Part shown: in pieces, positions 43,331 through 52,672 of the stretch
Layout: the number at the start of each line of letters is the position of its first letter
Position numbering within the stretch: position 1 is the stretch's first letter
Assembly (NCBI RefSeq): GCF_024178315.1
Contig: NZ_JAMZIK010000086.1
Span: 1-64,000 of the forward strand
Reading direction: 5' to 3'
DNA from: Siccirubricoccus soli
GTDB lineage: Bacteria > Pseudomonadota > Alphaproteobacteria > Acetobacterales > Acetobacteraceae
Length of the DNA: 64,000 nt
Program-made: the position numbers and the translations under genes
The notes under the pieces: model-generated
What the model was told of the DNA's origin: nothing
Database searches by the model: none
What the model saw: only the letters and a program-made list of their open reading frames with translations

Positions 43331-44623
43331 ATGCCCCGCGCCATAACCGTGAACGGAGTCCTGCCCAGCGCCATCGCCGAGAACAGCCAAGTCGGCGATT
43401 GGGTTGGCAATTTGAGCCTCACTGGCGACCTCGCCGGCCTCGCCGGCGTCGAGGTCATCGGCAGCCACGGCCTCTATTTCAGCGCCCGCTGGGACCCGGC
43501 GACCAAGCTCCTCGCCGTCACCCCGGCCGGTCTGCTGGATTTCGAGGCCTTCCACGGCGGCAACCCGCTGGTGGACCTGCAATTCCGCCTGAATTTCGCC
43601 GATGACTCGGTGCAGGACCTGCCGCAGCACTACCAGGTGGCCGTGCTGGACCGGGACGACACCCCGCCCATCGCCCTCGCCTTCGCCACCGGCGGCGCGG
43701 TGACGGCCGGGGCAATCGGCGCCACCATCGGCACCCTGGCGGTGACCGACCCCGACAGCAGCGGCAGCTTCCATTTCAGCTTCCCCGAGGAGGATGCCTG
43801 GCGCTTCGAGGTGGTGGACAACGCGCTGCGGCTGAAGAGCGGGGTCAGCCTCGGCCTGGACGAGGGGCCGGTGCGCACCATCATCATCGAGGTCTCGGAC
43901 GGGCTGAACAGCGCCAGCTTCGCCCTGCCGATCACCGTGCGCATGCCGGAGGACCAGCAGAGCGTCATCCCCCTGCTGCTGCCGGGCGAGAGCCTGGCCG
44001 GCTTCACCCTGGACGCCGACGGCACCACCCTGCGCGGCGCCTTCGAGGCACGGCAGGTCGGCACCGACAACGCCTATGGCGAGGGCGTGCGGCAATTGCA
44101 GAACGGCCAGGGCGAGGTCTGGGTTGCCGGGGTGGAGCAGGTGAAGCTGGCCGATGGCCAGGTGGACTACGCCGTGGACAGCCCGGCGGCCAAGGCGGCG
44201 GCGCTGCAGGTGGCGGTGACGGGCGAGGCGGCGGAAGGCGCGGCGCTGGGCGCCGCGACGGCCGCGGCCGAAGCGGGGCTGGCCTGGGTGGACCTTGCCG
44301 CCTCCCTCGGCGGCGCCGGGCTGGGAGTGCCGGGCGATGCAGCCTTCGTGGCGGCGCTGTTCGACGCGGTGTTTGGCCGCGCGCCCAGCGGGGCGGAACT
44401 GGCGCTGCAGACCGGGCGCCTCGCCTCCGGCCTCGATCGGGCGCAGCTCGCCGTGGATCTGGCGCTGAGCGACGAAGGGCTGGCGCACCAGGCGGCGCTG
44501 CATCCGGACGGGCTCTGGAGCTCCACCGCGACGGGCAGCGGGGAGTGGCGCACCGATGCCGGCGGGCTCGCCCAGGCGGCCGGCCCTCCCGCGGCGGCCA
44601 CGGATGGGGTCTGGGTGATGTGA
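43331..44623 (+). CDS. Cadherin-like protein with C-terminal DUF4214-like domain
   Basis: A 430-residue acidic protein without a clear signal peptide. The first 110 residues form one beta-rich unit; the next (about 115-215) resembles a bacterial cadherin/Ig-like repeat with GTLAVTDPDSSGSFHFSF, LDEGPVRTIIIEVSDGLN. A linking module near 230-280 (LAGFTLDADGTTLRGAFEAR) follows. The C-terminal AFVAALFDAVFGRAPSGAEL is DUF4214-like, a domain common in type I-secreted surface proteins. AAGGGAGACGCC lies about 20 bases upstream. It is probably exported and surface-bound; the ligand is unknown. Confidence 0.7.
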   Translation: MPRAITVNGVLPSAIAENSQVGDWVGNLSLTGDLAGLAGVEVIGSHGLYFSARWDPATKLLAVTPAGLLDFEAFHGGNPLVDLQFRLNFADDSVQDLPQHYQVAVLDRDDTPPIALAFATGGAVTAGAIGATIGTLAVTDPDSSGSFHFSFPEEDAWRFEVVDNALRLKSGVSLGLDEGPVRTIIIEVSDGLNSASFALPITVRMPEDQQSVIPLLLPGESLAGFTLDADGTTLRGAFEARQVGTDNAYGEGVRQLQNGQGEVWVAGVEQVKLADGQVDYAVDSPAAKAAALQVAVTGEAAEGAALGAATAAAEAGLAWVDLAASLGGAGLGVPGDAAFVAALFDAVFGRAPSGAELALQTGRLASGLDRAQLAVDLALSDEGLAHQAALHPDGLWSSTATGSGEWRTDAGGLAQAAGPPAAATDGVWVM

Positions 44624-44645
44624 GGCCCGGACGCCAGGGGCGGCT

Positions 44646-45113
44646 TCAGGGTGCCGGCGTCCAGCTCTGCTTCAGGCAGCGCAGGGTGAAGCTGGTGCGG
44701 GTGTGGCGAACCCCGGGCAGGCGGTAGAGCTTCTCCCGCAACAGCCTCTCATAGCCCGCCGTGCCGCCGACCGCGGCCTTGATGACGTAGTCGTATTCGC
44801 CGGTCACCAGCCAGGCCTCGATCACCTCCGGCATCTCGGTCACCGCCTGCTCGAAGCGCCGCAGGCTTTCCTCGTCATGCCGCTCCATCATCACCTCGAT
44901 GATGACGGTATCGGGCAGGCCAAACTGCGCCTGGTCCAGGATCGCGACATAGCCCTGGATCACCCCGGCCTGCTCCAGCCGCTTCACCCGTGTCCAGCAG
45001 GGCGAGGGCGAGAGTCCCACCTGCTCCGCCAGCTCGGCATTGGTCAGCCGGGCATTGCGGTGCAGGGCGCGCAGGATGCGACGGTCGGTGGCGTCGAGAC
45101 GGGGCGGGTCCAT
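44646..45113 (-). CDS. Lrp/AsnC-family transcriptional regulator
   Basis: A 155-residue regulator. The N-terminal helix-turn-helix (LDATDRRILRALHRNARLTN, then AELAEQVGLSPSPCWTRVKR) covers about 5-60; the C-terminal RAM domain (VIEAWLVTGEYDYVIKAAVG, LYRLPGVRHTRTSFTL) binds amino acids and forms octamers. It is divergent from indolepyruvate ferredoxin oxidoreductase with a 528-bp spacer, so it probably controls that aromatic amino acid-degrading enzyme in response to an amino acid. Confidence 0.95.
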   Translation of the reverse strand: MDPPRLDATDRRILRALHRNARLTNAELAEQVGLSPSPCWTRVKRLEQAGVIQGYVAILDQAQFGLPDTVIIEVMMERHDEESLRRFEQAVTEMPEVIEAWLVTGEYDYVIKAAVGGTAGYERLLREKLYRLPGVRHTRTSFTLRCLKQSWTPAP

Positions 45114-45641
45114 GGCAGCTTCGCGATCCGACGCTGGGTCCCATGCTCAGGGCGGCAATGGGTGGAGAGCGGTCATAGCATCGCCATGACGCGCCCGCCC
45201 AATTCGGCGGCCGCCATCAGCTCCATCGCTGTCCGGGCGCGGCCCTCCCGCCACTGGCGATCCATGGAGGTGGATGCCAGGAGCGTGTCCCCGAGGTGGT
45301 GTTGCAGGAGCGGCAGTACCGCCAATGTCTCCCCGGACTCACCTGCCCGACCTCCGGCCGTCTTCTGTCCCGTCGAGCGGCCAGCCCATGCCGAGAATTG
45401 GGCCGTCCGCCAGCTATCGGGCATCCGGCCGGCACCAGCAGCCCGGCCCTCGGTAGGATTCTACGGCAACCCCGCGCAGTTCCGGAAGGATCTTCTGCCT
45501 CGCCGCCGGCCAGGGCCAAACTTCAGCAGAAAACTCCGCACGACCCGGCGCATCCTTCCGATAGCAGCCGGGCCGCCGGGGGCTTGTCCTGGGCGCCTCC
45601 CGGCCCGACATTTCACGTCCAAGGGTCTGGAGACGAACACC
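45114..45641. other. Divergent regulatory spacer between lrp-type and indolepyruvate oxidoreductase genes
   Basis: About 528 bp. The promoters of both divergent genes should lie here, but no clear dyad or promoter boxes stand out. On the minus strand the end of a frame at 45173-45424 reads RARTAMELMAAAELGGRVMA, faintly like the C-terminus of zinc-type quinone oxidoreductases; it may be a gene scar and is not claimed as a gene. Confidence 0.4.
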
Positions 45642-48600
45642 ATGGGCAGCATTCAACGCCCCGACGCCACGCTGGACGACCGGTGGGAGAAGTCGGGAGA
45701 GGCGCTGCTGCTGACCGGGATCCAGGCATTGGTCCGCCTGCCCCTGATCCGGCATGAGCTGGACCGCGTCCTGGGCTGGAACACCGGCGGCTATGTCAGC
45801 GGCTATCGCGGCTCCCCGCTCGGCACCTACGACATGCAGCTCATGCGCCAGAAGGCGCGGCTGGACGCAGCGAACATCGTCGTCCGCCCCGGGCTGAACG
45901 AGGATCTGGCCGCCACCGCGATCTGGGGCACGCAGCAGATCGCGCTCTATGGCAACCAGAAATTCGATGGCGTCTTCGGCATCTGGTACGGCAAGGGCCC
46001 GGGCGTCGATCGCAGCGGCGACGCGCTGCGCCATGCCAACAGCGCAGGCACCTCGCCGAAGGGCGGCGTGCTGGCCCTGGCCGGCGACGATCCCTCCTGC
46101 AAGTCGTCCACCATCACCTCCGGCTGCGAATACTCCTTCATGGATGTCGAGATCCCCGTGCTCGACCCCTCCGGGGTGCACGAGATCCTCGATTTCGGGC
46201 TGAAGGCCATCGACATGTCGCGCTTCGCCGGCCTCTGGGTCGGCATGAAATGCGTGGCGGAGACGATGGACGGCGCCGGCACCGTCCTGGTGGACCCGGC
46301 GCATTACGCCGCGGTGACGCCGGAATTCGCCTTCCCGCCGGATGGCGTGCATATCCGCCTGCGCGACCACGCCATCCCGCAGGAGGAGCGGCTGCGGCAC
46401 TTCAAGCTGCCGGCCGCCCTTGCCTTCGCCCGGGCCAATGGGCTGAACCGCATCGTCATGGACAGCCCGCGCGCGCGCTTCGGCATCGCCGCGCGCGGCA
46501 AGGGCTACGCCACGCTGCGCCAGGCGCTGCACGATGCCGGCATCACCGAGGAGCTGGCGCGCATGGCCGGGCTTCGGCTGTGGAAGGTCGGCCTCGCCTG
46601 GCCGCTGGATGTCGAGGGCGCCCGCGCCTTCGCCCGCGGCCTCGAGGAGATCATGGTGGTCGAGGATCGCCGCCCGGTGATCGAGCCGCAGCTTCGCGAC
46701 GCCCTCTATGCGCTGGACGACCGGCCGCGGGTGGTGGGCAAGCGGGACGAGGAAGGCCGCCGCCTGCTCTCCGACCTGACGGAGCTGGACACCGGCGCGG
46801 TGCTGCGGGCGCTGGCCGCCCGGCTGCCGGAGGAGCTGCAGACCGAGCAGCTCCGCGACGCCATCCGCCGGCTCGACCGCATTGCGCAGTTGCAGGCGCC
46901 GCCGGTGCATGACCGCACGCCGCATTTCTGCCCGGGCTGCCCGCACAACACCAGCACGCGGGTGCCGGAAGGCAGCCATGCCATGGCCGGCATCGGCTGC
47001 CATACGCTGGCGATCTACATGGATCGGAAGACGGACCTCTACACGCATATGGGTGCGGAAGGCATGCCCTGGCTCGGCATGGCCCCCTTCGTCTCCGAAC
47101 CGCATATGTTCGTGAATATCGGCGACGGCACCTTTGCCCATTCCGGCAGCCTCGCGATTCGCCAGGCGGTCGCCGCCGGCGCGAACATGACCTACAAGAT
47201 CCTGGTCAACAGCGCCGTCGCGATGACCGGCGGCCAGACCGTGGATGGCGAACTCGGCGTGCCGGAGATCGCCCAGCTCGTCGCCGCCGAAGGCGTGGAG
47301 AAGATCGTCGTCGTCTCCGACGATCCGGCCCGGCACCAGGGCGACGAGTCCATGCCGAAAGGCATCGAGTATCATCACCGGCGGGACCTCGATGCGGTGC
47401 AGCGGCAGCTCCGCGAGGTGCCGGGCGTGACGGTGTTGATCTACGACCAGCAATGCGCGACCGAGCGGCGCCGCAAGCGCAAGCGCGGCACCCAGGCGGT
47501 GGCCGAGAAGCGCGTGGCGATCAACCCGCGCGTCTGCGAGGATTGCGGCGATTGCTCCCGCACTTCCAACTGCCTCGCCGTCGAGCCGCTGGAGACCGAG
47601 TTCGGCCGCAAGCGGCAGATCGACCAGAGCGCCTGCAACCAGGACCTCTCCTGCGTCGAGGGCTTCTGCCCCTCCTTCATCACGCTGGTCGGCGCGGAGC
47701 CGGTGAAGAAGCCGGTGCCGAAGCTCGGCGAGGCGGTGGCGGAGCCAGCGATCCCCGAGCCGCGCGCAGGCGAACCGGCCTTCAACATCCTCATCGCCGG
47801 CGTCGGCGGCCAGGGCGTCACCGCACTCTCCGCCATCCTCGGCATGGCGGCGCATCTGGAAGGGCGGCCCTCGCGCTCGGTCGACATGCTCGGCCTCGCA
47901 CAGAAGGGCGGCGGCGTCTTCGCGCAGCTCCGCATCGGCCGCCCCGGCGCGGCGCCGGAGACGATCGACAGCCCGCGCATCGGCATGGGCCAGGCGGATC
48001 TGCTGCTCTCCGCCGACATGGTGGTGGCGCAGGGCCGCACCGCCCGCCCCCTGCTCGGCAGCGAACGCACCGTCGCGGTGCTGAACGACGATTTGCAGCC
48101 CACCGCGCAATTCGTCCTCAACCCCGCCACCCGCTACGACCGCGACGGCATGCTGGCCAGCGTCCGCAGCGCCTGCCGGGAAGTGGTGACGGTGCCCGGC
48201 GTGCAGGTGGTGGAGGAGGCGCTGGGCGACCTCATCTACCTGAATGTCTGGCTGCTCGGCATCGCCTTCCAGCGCGGGCTGGTGCCGCTGAGCGCGGAGG
48301 CGATCAACCGCGCCCTCGAGCTGAACGGCGCGCAGATCGAGCGCAACAAGGCCGCCTTCGCCCTCGGCCGCCAGGCGGCGCTGACCCCGCCGGCGCCGGT
48401 GCGGCCGGAGGAGCTGCCGTTGGATCAGCTCATCGCCCGCCGCGTGGCCGACCTGACCGAGTACCAGAGCGACGCCTATGCCCGGGACTACGCCGATTTC
48501 GTCGCCCGCGTGCGGGAGGCGGAGCGGCGCGACGCGCCGGGGCAGGAGCGGCTGACCCGCGCCGTGGCGACGCAGCTCTACCGCCTCATGGCCTACAAGG

Positions 48601-49079
48601 ACGAGTATGAGGTGGCGCGGCTGCACTCCCTGCCGGAATGGCAGGGCTTCCTCGACAGCCATTTCACCGGCACGCAACGGGTGGAATTCAACCTGGCCCC
48701 GCCCCTGCTGGCGAAGCCGGACCCGGTGACGGGCCAGCCGCGCAAGATGGTGTTCGGCCCCTGGATGGGGAAGGCGATGGGCTGGCTGCGCCATGGCAAG
48801 GTGCTGCGCGGCACCGCGCTCGACCCCTTCGGCCGCACCGAGGAGCGGCGCATGGAGCGCGCCCTGATCGCCGAATACCGTGCGGGCATCGAGCGGCTGC
48901 TGGTGCCGCTCTCCCCCGCCACCCATGCGGCGATCTGCGACTGGGCGGAAGCGGCTGCCGGCATCAAGGGCTACGGCCCGGTGAAGGCCCGGAACGCCGC
49001 CGCCACCCGCGCCCGGATGGCGGAGCTGGAGCAGGCCGTGTTCAGCCCTTCGGCGCCCCCAGCGATGGCGGCGGAGTAG
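45642..49079 (+). CDS. Indolepyruvate ferredoxin oxidoreductase, single-chain (IorA-IorB fusion)
   Basis: A 1145-residue enzyme that oxidatively decarboxylates arylpyruvates (from Trp, Phe, Tyr transamination) to aryl-acetyl-CoA with ferredoxin. Order of parts: pyruvate-type pyrimidine domain (1 to about 400), thiamine diphosphate domain with HFCPGCPHN at 428-436 and GIGCHTLAIY, an iron-sulfur region with CEDCGDCSRTSNC near 632-644 and CNQDLSCVEGFCP, the gamma domain with GVGGQGVTALSAILGMAA near 722, and a C-terminal extension of unknown role. This fused form is usual in alpha- and betaproteobacteria. ATG 45642 has GGAG upstream and starts the conserved TLDDRWEKS region; the long frame before it is not conserved. 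Confidence 0.93.
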   Translation: MGSIQRPDATLDDRWEKSGEALLLTGIQALVRLPLIRHELDRVLGWNTGGYVSGYRGSPLGTYDMQLMRQKARLDAANIVVRPGLNEDLAATAIWGTQQIALYGNQKFDGVFGIWYGKGPGVDRSGDALRHANSAGTSPKGGVLALAGDDPSCKSSTITSGCEYSFMDVEIPVLDPSGVHEILDFGLKAIDMSRFAGLWVGMKCVAETMDGAGTVLVDPAHYAAVTPEFAFPPDGVHIRLRDHAIPQEERLRHFKLPAALAFARANGLNRIVMDSPRARFGIAARGKGYATLRQALHDAGITEELARMAGLRLWKVGLAWPLDVEGARAFARGLEEIMVVEDRRPVIEPQLRDALYALDDRPRVVGKRDEEGRRLLSDLTELDTGAVLRALAARLPEELQTEQLRDAIRRLDRIAQLQAPPVHDRTPHFCPGCPHNTSTRVPEGSHAMAGIGCHTLAIYMDRKTDLYTHMGAEGMPWLGMAPFVSEPHMFVNIGDGTFAHSGSLAIRQAVAAGANMTYKILVNSAVAMTGGQTVDGELGVPEIAQLVAAEGVEKIVVVSDDPARHQGDESMPKGIEYHHRRDLDAVQRQLREVPGVTVLIYDQQCATERRRKRKRGTQAVAEKRVAINPRVCEDCGDCSRTSNCLAVEPLETEFGRKRQIDQSACNQDLSCVEGFCPSFITLVGAEPVKKPVPKLGEAVAEPAIPEPRAGEPAFNILIAGVGGQGVTALSAILGMAAHLEGRPSRSVDMLGLAQKGGGVFAQLRIGRPGAAPETIDSPRIGMGQADLLLSADMVVAQGRTARPLLGSERTVAVLNDDLQPTAQFVLNPATRYDRDGMLASVRSACREVVTVPGVQVVEEALGDLIYLNVWLLGIAFQRGLVPLSAEAINRALELNGAQIERNKAAFALGRQAALTPPAPVRPEELPLDQLIARRVADLTEYQSDAYARDYADFVARVREAERRDAPGQERLTRAVATQLYRLMAYKDEYEVARLHSLPEWQGFLDSHFTGTQRVEFNLAPPLLAKPDPVTGQPRKMVFGPWMGKAMGWLRHGKVLRGTALDPFGRTEERRMERALIAEYRAGIERLLVPLSPATHAAICDWAEAAAGIKGYGPVKARNAAATRARMAELEQAVFSPSAPPAMAAE

Positions 49080-49692
49080 CCAGCATCCCGGGCGGCGCCG
49101 CGGCGGTCGCGCCCGGGGTCATCACCCGCAGCGTCAGCACTGCCTGGATGGTGCGGGGGGCGTTGGCGGTGCGCAGCGCCATCAGCCGCGGCGGCGAGGG
49201 CAGCAGCGCCCGCGGCGAGACCAGCGCCACGCGCTGCACCCGCAGCTCGCCGCCCGGGTCGGGCGGCAGGGGCAGGTTGGTATTCACCGCCAGCTCCGGC
49301 CGCTGCCCCAGCCCGCGCAGCATGGTGTCGAATTCGGTGGCCAGCGCCTCCGGGTCCACCCCGCCCACCGCCAGCTCGCAGCCCGGCCCCACATCGCTCC
49401 AGAACAGCAGGGCCGGGGCGCCCTGCGGCCGCGCCATGATGCGGGACCCGGCGGGGAGCGGCGCGCCGCTCGGCAACCGGCTGGGATGGATGGCGACGAA
49501 GCCGTAGGTCCGGGCCCGCCGCTCCACCTCCTCCGGCTCCAGCCGGCCGCAGAGATGCATGAAGGCGGTGACCGCGGCGCTGGCGGTGCCGACGCCGCCC
49601 GCCGGCACCGCCGGCGAGCCGAATTTATCCCCGGCACCGGCGCAGGCGGCGAGCAGCAGCGGGAGGCAGAGCAGAAGGTGGCGCGGCGGCAT
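49042..49692 (-). CDS. Hypothetical lipoprotein
   Basis: A 216-residue protein with a lipoprotein signal: LLLCLPLLLAAC, the lipobox Cys near residue 17. The mature part has one conserved-looking stretch (VTAFMHLCGRLEPEEVERRA; ILxW-type GCELAVGGVDPEALATEF) and a Pro-rich tail. It is convergent with, and overlaps by 38 bp, the end of the indolepyruvate oxidoreductase gene. Function unknown; the outer or inner membrane leaflet facing the periplasm is the likely site. Confidence 0.7.
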   Translation of the reverse strand: MPPRHLLLCLPLLLAACAGAGDKFGSPAVPAGGVGTASAAVTAFMHLCGRLEPEEVERRARTYGFVAIHPSRLPSGAPLPAGSRIMARPQGAPALLFWSDVGPGCELAVGGVDPEALATEFDTMLRGLGQRPELAVNTNLPLPPDPGGELRVQRVALVSPRALLPSPPRLMALRTANAPRTIQAVLTLRVMTPGATAAAPPGMLATPPPSLGAPKG

Positions 49693-49857
49693 GCGGGCCT
49701 CCGGGTCGGGGGGCCAGTCTCCCGGGCGGCCGCGGCGCGGTCAATCGCGGCGCGTCATCGCGGCAACGTCCGACGATGATCTCTCGGTTAGAATGTGGCC
49801 GGGCACGCCCTCGCTGCCATCCTGTGGCAGAAGGGTGCGCGACGGCGGGGGCGGGAC

Positions 49858-51210
49858 ATGGCGGGCAAGGAAGCGGCAGCGGCACCTGCCGCCATGTCGG
49901 GGGCAGATTTCCCCAGCCTCGGCGAGGCGATCCGGGTGTGGGCGAGGATCGGCTGCCTCTCCTTCGGCGGGCCGGCCGGGCAGATCGCGCTGTTGCACCG
50001 GGAGGTGGTGGAGGAGCGCCGCTGGGTCTCCGATGCCCGGTTCCTGCATGCGCTGAATTTCTGCACCCTGCTGCCGGGGCCGGAGGCGACGCAGCTCGCC
50101 ACCTATCTCGGCTGGCTGATGCATGGGGTGGCGGGCGGCGTCGCGGCGGGGCTGCTCTTCATCCTGCCAGGCGCGCTGGTCATGCTGGCGCTGTCCATTC
50201 TCTATGCCACGCTCGGGCAGGTGCCGTTGGTGGCGGCGCTGTTCTTCGGGCTGAAATGCGCCGTGCTGGTGCTGGTGCTGGAGGCGCTGCTGCGGGTGGC
50301 GAAGCGCGCCCTGCACGGGACGTTGCCCTGGACGCTGGCGGGGGCGGCTTTCCTCGCCCTCTATGCCTTCCAGCTTCCCTTCCCCGTGGTGGTGCTGGCG
50401 GCGGCGCTGCTGGGCTACGCCGTGCCGCGCGGCCTCGCCGGCGGCGGGCATGGCGCCGCGGCGGATGGCCCCCCTGCCCTGCTGGATGCGCTGCAGGCCG
50501 CGGAGCCGGGGCGGATGACGCGCCTCGGCGGCGCGGCGCGGCGGGCGGGCTTGGCGGCGCTGGCGCTCTGGGTCTGGCCGGTCGCGCTGCTGATGGACCA
50601 TGCCCCCTGGGGCGACATCGCCTGGTTCTTCTCCAAGATGGCCGTCGTCACCTTCGGCGGCGCCTATGCCGTGCTGGCCTATGTGGCGCAGGAGGCGGTG
50701 GAGCATTACCGCTGGCTGACGGCGGACCAGATGCTGGCGGGCCTCGGCTTGGCGGAGACCACGCCGGGGCCGCTCATCCTGGTGTTGCAATTCGTCGGCT
50801 ATCTGGCCGGCCATGCGGCGGGGGGTGTGGCCGGCGGCGTGGCGGGGGCGGCGCTGACCCTCTGGGTCACCTTCCTGCCTTGCTTCGCCTTCATCTTCCT
50901 CGGCGCCCCCTTCGTGGAGCGGCTGCATGACGCGCCGAAGCTGAAGGGCGCGTTGGCCGGGGTGACGGCGGCGGTCGTCGGGGTGATCGGCAACCTCGCC
51001 CTCTGGTTCGGGCTGCGGGTGCTCTTCGCCGAGGTGGTGCGGCTGCCGTTCGGGCCGCTGGCGCTCGATGTGCCGGTGCCGGCGAGCCTTGATCCGCTGG
51101 CGGCGATGCTGGCGGTGCTGGCGGCGCTCTGCCTGTTCCGGCTGAAGCTCGGGGTGGTGAAGACGCTCGGCGTGGTGGCGGTGGCCGGGCTGGTACGGCT
51201 GGCGCTGTAG
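49858..51210 (+). CDS. chrA: Chromate transporter (ChrA, CHR family)
   Basis: A 450-residue inner-membrane protein of the long CHR family, made of two homologous halves. The first half begins with VWARIGCLSFGGPAGQIALL and holds FCTLLPGPEATQLATYLGWL; the second repeats these as FFSKMAVVTFGGAYAVLAYV and GLGLAETTPGPLILVLQFVG. Long ChrA proteins export chromate; some members may move other anions. ATG 49858 is chosen as the start nearest the conserved region with GGGGGCGGGAC upstream. The gene stands alone with no chrB regulator nearby. Confidence 0.92.
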   Translation: MAGKEAAAAPAAMSGADFPSLGEAIRVWARIGCLSFGGPAGQIALLHREVVEERRWVSDARFLHALNFCTLLPGPEATQLATYLGWLMHGVAGGVAAGLLFILPGALVMLALSILYATLGQVPLVAALFFGLKCAVLVLVLEALLRVAKRALHGTLPWTLAGAAFLALYAFQLPFPVVVLAAALLGYAVPRGLAGGGHGAAADGPPALLDALQAAEPGRMTRLGGAARRAGLAALALWVWPVALLMDHAPWGDIAWFFSKMAVVTFGGAYAVLAYVAQEAVEHYRWLTADQMLAGLGLAETTPGPLILVLQFVGYLAGHAAGGVAGGVAGAALTLWVTFLPCFAFIFLGAPFVERLHDAPKLKGALAGVTAAVVGVIGNLALWFGLRVLFAEVVRLPFGPLALDVPVPASLDPLAAMLAVLAALCLFRLKLGVVKTLGVVAVAGLVRLAL

Positions 51211-51319
51211 CCGCTTCGCCGGAAGGGGCGCTGCCTGCGGCAGTGGGCAACAAGGTCTCGGCACGCCCGCCTTCGGCGCCGAGGCGTCGTGGAGAACCAA
51301 GTACCCCTGCCGGGCCAGC

Positions 51320-51430
51320 CGCTCCCCGCTGCCCTTCCACGGCTTGGCCGCGGAAGGCTGTGCGAGACCTGGGGAATTCAGCGAACCCGGGCCCTCGCGG
51401 CGTCGCGCAGCGGTGTCGTGGGGAGATCTA
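51320..51430 (-). repeat. 3'-end structured repeat, copy 1 (after flavoprotein gene)
   Basis: On the minus strand the element starts at the TAG stop (51430-51428) of the flavoprotein gene and ends, about 70 bases on, in the hairpin CCTTCCGCGGC-CAA-GCCGTGGAAGG (51357-51333). One pair is G-U if read as RNA from this strand and would be A-C from the other, which favours minus-strand RNA. The stretch CTCGCACAGCCTTCCGCGGC is shared with the copy at 54848-54960. Confidence 0.8.
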
Positions 51431-52597
51431 GAGCACCTGCCCCGCTGCCCAGCCGCTGCTCCAGGCCCATTGGAAATTATAGCCGCCGAGCCAGCCGGTG
51501 ACGTCCACCGCCTCCCCCACCGCGAACAGGCCGGGCACCGATTTGGCCTGCATGTCGCGGGAGGAGAGCGCGGCGGTGTCGATGCCGCCCCCCGTCACCT
51601 CCGCCTTGGCATAGCCCTCGGTGCCCGCAGGCGTCAGGCGCCAGGCCTTCAGCAGGGCGGCCAGCGCGTCCAGGGCGCGGTCCGGCACTTCCGCCAGGGG
51701 CTTGGGCGGCAGGTGCAGCGGCGTCAGGGCGGCGGCCAGGCGCTGGGGCAGCAGCTCGGCCAGCAGGGTGCGGGGCTCGGCGCGCGGCCGGGTGCGCTTC
51801 CCCTCGCGCAGCCGGGCCGCAGCGTCCTGGCCCGGCAGCAGATCCAGGCTCAGCGCCTCGCCAGGGGACCAGTAGGAGGAGGCCTGGAGGATCGCCGGAC
51901 CGGAGAGGCCGCGATGAGTGAACAGCATCGCCTCCCGGAAGCTCGCCCGGCCGATGCGGGCGATGCACTCCAGCGCCACGCCGGAGAGCGGGCGCATCAG
52001 CGCCAAGGCCTCGCCCTCGAAGGTCAGCGGCACCAGGGCCGGACGGGGCGGCACGACCGGCAGGCCGAATTGCCGCGCCACCTCATAGGCGAAGCCGGTC
52101 GCGCCGAGCTTCGGGATGGAGGGGCCGCCAGTGGCCAGCACCAGGGCCGGGGCCTCGAACGCGCCATGGTCGGTCTCGACCCGAAAGCGGGCGCTGCGGG
52201 TCACGGCCGTGACGCGATGGCCCAGGCGCAGATCGACCCCGCCCGCCCGCGCCTCGGCCAGCAGCATGGCCAGGATCTGCCGGGCGGAGCCGTCGCAGAA
52301 CAACTGCCCCAGCGTCTTCTCATGGAAGGCGATGCCATGGCGGCGCACCAGGGCGATGAAGTCCTGCTGGGTGTAGCGGGCGAGCGCCGAGCGGGCGAAA
52401 TGCCGGTTGGCCGAGAGGAAACGGTCCGGCGCGCACTGCAGATTGGTGAAGTTGCAGCGGCCGCCGCCGGAGATGAGGATCTTCCGGCCGGGCTCCGGCG
52501 CGTGGTCCAGCAGCAGCACCCGTCGGCCGCGCTGGCCGGCCGTGGCGGCGGCCATGAGGCCGGCGGCGCCGGCGCCGAGGATGATGGCATCGAACAT
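51428..52597 (-). CDS. NAD(P)/FAD-dependent oxidoreductase (HI0933/YhiN-BaiN family)
   Basis: A 389-residue flavoprotein. The FAD-binding dinucleotide motif IILGAGAAGLMAA is at 5-17 and the family signature GRKILISGGGRCNFTN follows at 38-53. Later blocks are GLSGPAILQASSYW and VTGGGIDTAALSSRDMQAK, then the C-terminal FAD segment LFAVGEAVDVTGWLGGYN. These proteins are common, mostly uncharacterised flavin oxidoreductases; BaiN-type members act in steroid and bile-acid reduction. The gene stands alone. Confidence 0.9.
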   Translation of the reverse strand: MFDAIILGAGAAGLMAAATAGQRGRRVLLLDHAPEPGRKILISGGGRCNFTNLQCAPDRFLSANRHFARSALARYTQQDFIALVRRHGIAFHEKTLGQLFCDGSARQILAMLLAEARAGGVDLRLGHRVTAVTRSARFRVETDHGAFEAPALVLATGGPSIPKLGATGFAYEVARQFGLPVVPPRPALVPLTFEGEALALMRPLSGVALECIARIGRASFREAMLFTHRGLSGPAILQASSYWSPGEALSLDLLPGQDAAARLREGKRTRPRAEPRTLLAELLPQRLAAALTPLHLPPKPLAEVPDRALDALAALLKAWRLTPAGTEGYAKAEVTGGGIDTAALSSRDMQAKSVPGLFAVGEAVDVTGWLGGYNFQWAWSSGWAAGQVL

Positions 52598-52599
52598 AA

Positions 52600-52630
52600 G
52601 GAAAAATGACGGGGGGAAGGTATTCCCCCC
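52600..52630 (-). terminator. Intrinsic-type hairpin between kelch and flavoprotein genes
   Basis: GGGGGGAA (52611-52618) pairs with TTCCCCCC (52623-52630) around GGTA. Read on the minus strand, the stem is followed by GTCATTTTT, a short T-run, so it should stop transcription from the kelch gene before the flavoprotein gene. Confidence 0.7.
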
Positions 52631-52672
52631 GCGCCCCCCATCTATTTCTGTGAGTCTGCAGGCTCTAGCGCG

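Noticed and set aside
45173-45424. Minus-strand frame whose end faintly resembles a zinc-type quinone oxidoreductase C-terminus
   Set aside because: Only about 20 residues look alike, the rest does not, and there is no catalytic core; kept only as a remark on the spacer.
45414-48926. Very long minus-strand open frame opposite the indolepyruvate oxidoreductase gene
   Set aside because: Open only because of high GC and codon bias in the true gene; composition is that of an antisense shadow and no domain is recognisable.
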